From Thiohalomonas sp. (lineage in GTDB: Bacteria > Pseudomonadota > Gammaproteobacteria > GRL18), in contig JAIVER010000041.1 in assembly GCA_023864145.1 (NCBI GenBank), positions 1 to 8,885 on the forward strand: DNA of 8,885 nucleotides, in the 5' to 3' direction. Numbering within the stretch: position 1 is the stretch's first letter; each line of letters starts with the position of its first letter. Both the position numbers and the translations under genes were made by a program. The notes beneath the pieces are model-generated. The model was given only the letters and a program-made list of their open reading frames with translations. It made no database searches and had not been told where the DNA came from. Below, in pieces: positions 6,453-8,885 of this stretch.

Positions 6453-8771
6453 ATGAGCCGAAATTCTAGTAAAGACACTGGCAACTACTCTAAAAATAAG
6501 CCTGAAAAAAAAACAGGTAATACAGATCCCTACGCCAAGCGCGAAGCAAAAAACTACGAAAACCCCATTCCAAGCCGGGAATTTATTATCGACCTTCTGC
6601 TTGAACAGCCGGAACCAATTAATCGCTTCCAGGTTGAAAAACTATTAAATTTGCAGGATCCTGATCAAAAAGAAGGACTACGACGCAGATTACGTGCCAT
6701 GGAACGAGATGGGCAACTCTACTTTAATAGACGAAAATGCTATGAGTTGATTTCTGAACTGGAAGTGCTTGAAGGCATTGTCTCTGCTCATCCTGACGGC
6801 TTTGGCTTTGTACTGGCTGAAGATGGTGGCGGCGATTTGTTTTTGGGCATGCGTGACATGCGCAGAGTATTTCATGGTGATCGGGTTCAGGTTCGCTTTG
6901 CTGGTGTCGATAGAAAAGGGCGTCCTGAAGGCTCTCTGGTCAAAATCATTGAAAATAATACCAATACCATCGTGGGTCAGCTTGAAGATCGTGACGGCGT
7001 ATTAATGGTTGTGCCTGATCATAAGCGCATTAACCACGATGTTATCATCTCAGCAGAACACACCTATGGTGCCGAAGTCGGGCAAATGGTGATGGTTGAG
7101 ATCCTCTACTATCCAACACAATTTCAACGTGCGAAAGGACGAGTGATTCAAAATCTGGGCGGCCATATGGAGCCGGGTCAGGAAATCGATGTTGCTATTC
7201 GCAGCTATGATATCCCTCATGAATGGCCTATGATGCTCGAAGCAGAAATTGCTGATTTGGAACCCTCTGTTCCACAAGAGAGTAAAGTAGGGCGTGAGGA
7301 TTTTCGTGAACATCTATTAGTCACTATTGATGGTGAAGATGCCAAAGATTTTGATGATGCCGTATGTTGTCAAAAAACTGACTCTGGTCCTAACAAAGGG
7401 GGCTGGCGCCTATGGGTTGGTATTGCTGATGTATCGGCTTATGTCGAGCGCGGCACAGCACTGGATGCAGAAGCAAAACGTCGTGGTACGTCAGTTTACT
7501 TCCCTGGACGAGTCATCCCTATGCTGCCGGAAGTACTATCTAACGGTTTATGCTCAATCAATCCTGATGTCGATCGTCTGACTATGCTGTGTGAGATGAA
7601 TATCTCAGCAGCCGGTGAAGTGGTAGATTATCGTTTTAGCGAAGGCTTAATGCGTTCCCATGCTCGTCTTACCTATAATCAGGTAGCGGTAATGCTGCTT
7701 GATGGTGATGCGAAATTATGTGAAAAATATTTAGACTTATTACCTCATCTGCATGAACTGTATCAATTATATTTGGTACTGGCAAAAAAACGTGCCCAGC
7801 GTGGTGCCATTGATTTTGAAACCGTAGAAACACAAATTGTTTTCGGTGAACATAAAAAGATTGAAAAACTGGTGCCTATTGCGTGCAACGACGCGCATCG
7901 TGTCATTGAAGAATGTATGCTGGCAGCTAATGTCAGTGCGGCCAACTTCTTATTAGAAAACAAAATAGCCGCCCTGTATCGTAACCACAAAGGTCCAACC
8001 GATGAAAAACTCAAAGCATTAAAGGAGTTTATCACCCCTTTGAGTCTTGTTCTTGGCGGTGGAGATGAGCCTCAGGCTAAAGATTTTTCCAAGTTACTCA
8101 ATGAAATAAAAGAGCGTCCTGATTTTGAAGTACTGCAGACTGTGATGTTACGCAGTTTGTCTCAAGCGGTTTATGAAGCAGAGAATGTGGGGCATTTTGG
8201 TTTGTCTTTTGATGCTTATGCGCACTTTACTTCACCCATACGCCGTTATCCTGACTTATTAGTTCATCGTGCCATTAAACATATAGTTCGTGGCCAAAAA
8301 GTATCAAGCTATAACTATACCCAGGAGCAAATGTCTGATTTAGGTCAACATTGTTCTATTACAGAACGCCGTGCCGATGATGCCACTCGTAATGCAATGG
8401 ACTGGCTAAAATGTGAATACATGCTGGATAAAGTGGGCGAAGAATTTGATGGTAGAATCAGTACAGTCACGGGCTTTGGCTTGTTTGTTGTACTGGATGA
8501 TATTCATGTTGAAGGCTTAGTTCATATCACAGCCTTGAAAGATGATTATTATCATTATGATAAAATAAATCACATCATGAAAGGTGAACGTACCGGGAGA
8601 TCATTTCAATTAGGCGGTAAAATCAGTATCAAAGTGGCTGCGGTGAGTCTTCATGAGCGAAAAATAGATTTCGTGCTCAAAGGCTCAGAACATGGCATTG
8701 GCGAGAAGAAAGGCGGTTTTAAGAAGGGCCCTAAAAAAGGGGCTATACCTATGACCTATGAAAATGCTTGA
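6453..8771 (+). CDS. rnr: RNase R, 3'-5' exoribonuclease
   Basis: RNase R is a processive Mg-dependent 3'-5' exonuclease of the RNase II/RNB family that can digest structured RNA; it acts in rRNA quality control, mRNA decay and trans-translation. The 772 residues are slightly shorter than the 813 of E. coli, mainly in the C-terminal basic tail. Domains in order: a Lys/Asn-rich lead (1-33); a winged-helix region (about 38-98); cold-shock domain 1 (about 105-150, EGIVSAHPDGFGFV); cold-shock domain 2 (about 172-235); the RNB catalytic domain (about 280-610); an S1 domain (about 662-744, GRISTVTGFGLFV); and a short Lys/Gly tail. The metal-binding acidic cluster is IDGEDAKDFDDAV with Asp293, Asp299, Asp301 and Asp302, and the TSPIRRYPDL motif lies at 593-602. 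AAGGA at 6443-6447 sits 5 nt before ATG 6453. A run of nine A at 6505-6513 lies near the 5' end. The gene is intact. Confidence 0.97.
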   Translation: MSRNSSKDTGNYSKNKPEKKTGNTDPYAKREAKNYENPIPSREFIIDLLLEQPEPINRFQVEKLLNLQDPDQKEGLRRRLRAMERDGQLYFNRRKCYELISELEVLEGIVSAHPDGFGFVLAEDGGGDLFLGMRDMRRVFHGDRVQVRFAGVDRKGRPEGSLVKIIENNTNTIVGQLEDRDGVLMVVPDHKRINHDVIISAEHTYGAEVGQMVMVEILYYPTQFQRAKGRVIQNLGGHMEPGQEIDVAIRSYDIPHEWPMMLEAEIADLEPSVPQESKVGREDFREHLLVTIDGEDAKDFDDAVCCQKTDSGPNKGGWRLWVGIADVSAYVERGTALDAEAKRRGTSVYFPGRVIPMLPEVLSNGLCSINPDVDRLTMLCEMNISAAGEVVDYRFSEGLMRSHARLTYNQVAVMLLDGDAKLCEKYLDLLPHLHELYQLYLVLAKKRAQRGAIDFETVETQIVFGEHKKIEKLVPIACNDAHRVIEECMLAANVSAANFLLENKIAALYRNHKGPTDEKLKALKEFITPLSLVLGGGDEPQAKDFSKLLNEIKERPDFEVLQTVMLRSLSQAVYEAENVGHFGLSFDAYAHFTSPIRRYPDLLVHRAIKHIVRGQKVSSYNYTQEQMSDLGQHCSITERRADDATRNAMDWLKCEYMLDKVGEEFDGRISTVTGFGLFVVLDDIHVEGLVHITALKDDYYHYDKINHIMKGERTGRSFQLGGKISIKVAAVSLHERKIDFVLKGSEHGIGEKKGGFKKGPKKGAIPMTYENA

Positions 8772-8885
8772 TTTTCATAGAGAAGAAGATCAAAATTATC
8801 CAATGACGCAAATTACTCTCATAGGCCATGAAAAATCAGCTCTAGAAATGCAACATAAGCATTCTGGAAATGGAAAAGAACGAGA
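8764..8885 (+). CDS. start of an unrecognised open frame, cut by the right edge
   Basis: From ATG 8764 a frame stays open to the window end, giving 40 residues beginning MLDFHREEDQNYPMTQITLIG. ATG 8764 overlaps the rnr stop by 8 nt (ATGCTTGA), an arrangement that allows translational coupling, but no good ribosome binding site precedes it. A second in-frame ATG at 8803 would give MTQITLIGHEK; its only purine-rich upstream stretch (about 8779-8789) is rather distant. Neither version resembles the start of RlmB, the rRNA methyltransferase often found after rnr. I do not recognise the product. An open frame of this length could also occur by chance. Confidence 0.4.
   Translation, partial: MLDFHREEDQNYPMTQITLIGHEKSALEMQHKHSGNGKER

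Overview
The window is a chromosomal housekeeping block of a gammaproteobacterium. The gene order hflX(broken)-hflK-hflC-DUF2065-hisZ-purA-rnr, all on the + strand, is the familiar arrangement of many gammaproteobacteria outside the enteric and Vibrio groups. A hisZ gene argues for a lineage with the short, two-subunit ATP phosphoribosyltransferase, unlike E. coli. The DNA is AT-leaning by eye (not computed). The genus cannot be named from the sequence alone.

Layout. 1-96 is the end of an unrecognised open frame entering from the left; the usual left neighbour of hflX, hfq, is not visible. 167-1295 is hflX, the ribosome-splitting GTPase, which is clearly a pseudogene: a frameshifting deletion of about 10 nt, two stop codons that each look like a C-to-T change in a Gln codon, a changed P-loop-adjacent residue, a second frameshift in an A run, and a larger in-frame deletion of the end of the G domain. 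A strong sigma70-like promoter (1315-1344) follows and drives hflK (1389-2615) and hflC (2615-3475), which overlap by one base and encode the SPFH-family pair that surrounds the FtsH protease. A 134-nt spacer with a notable hairpin leads to a small two-helix membrane protein of the DUF2065/YjeT family (3611-3799). Then come hisZ (3862-5052), purA (5104-6396), a perfect 28-bp palindrome (6406-6433), and rnr (6453-8771). A short unrecognised frame overlaps the end of rnr and runs off the right edge.

How they fit together. HflK/HflC modulate membrane protein quality control; HisZ is the regulatory subunit at the entry of histidine synthesis; PurA commits IMP to AMP; RNase R degrades structured RNA. 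Apart from HflKC these are linked by conserved neighbourhood rather than one pathway. The intact genes show no sign of decay: frames are complete and motifs conserved. hflX loss therefore looks gene-specific, and the promoter just downstream of its remnant explains how hflKC can remain expressed. I found no IS with recognisable ends, no tRNA or rRNA, no CRISPR array, and no convincing new multi-gene system. The most notable points are the hflX pseudogene, the changed left flank, and two long hairpins between genes.
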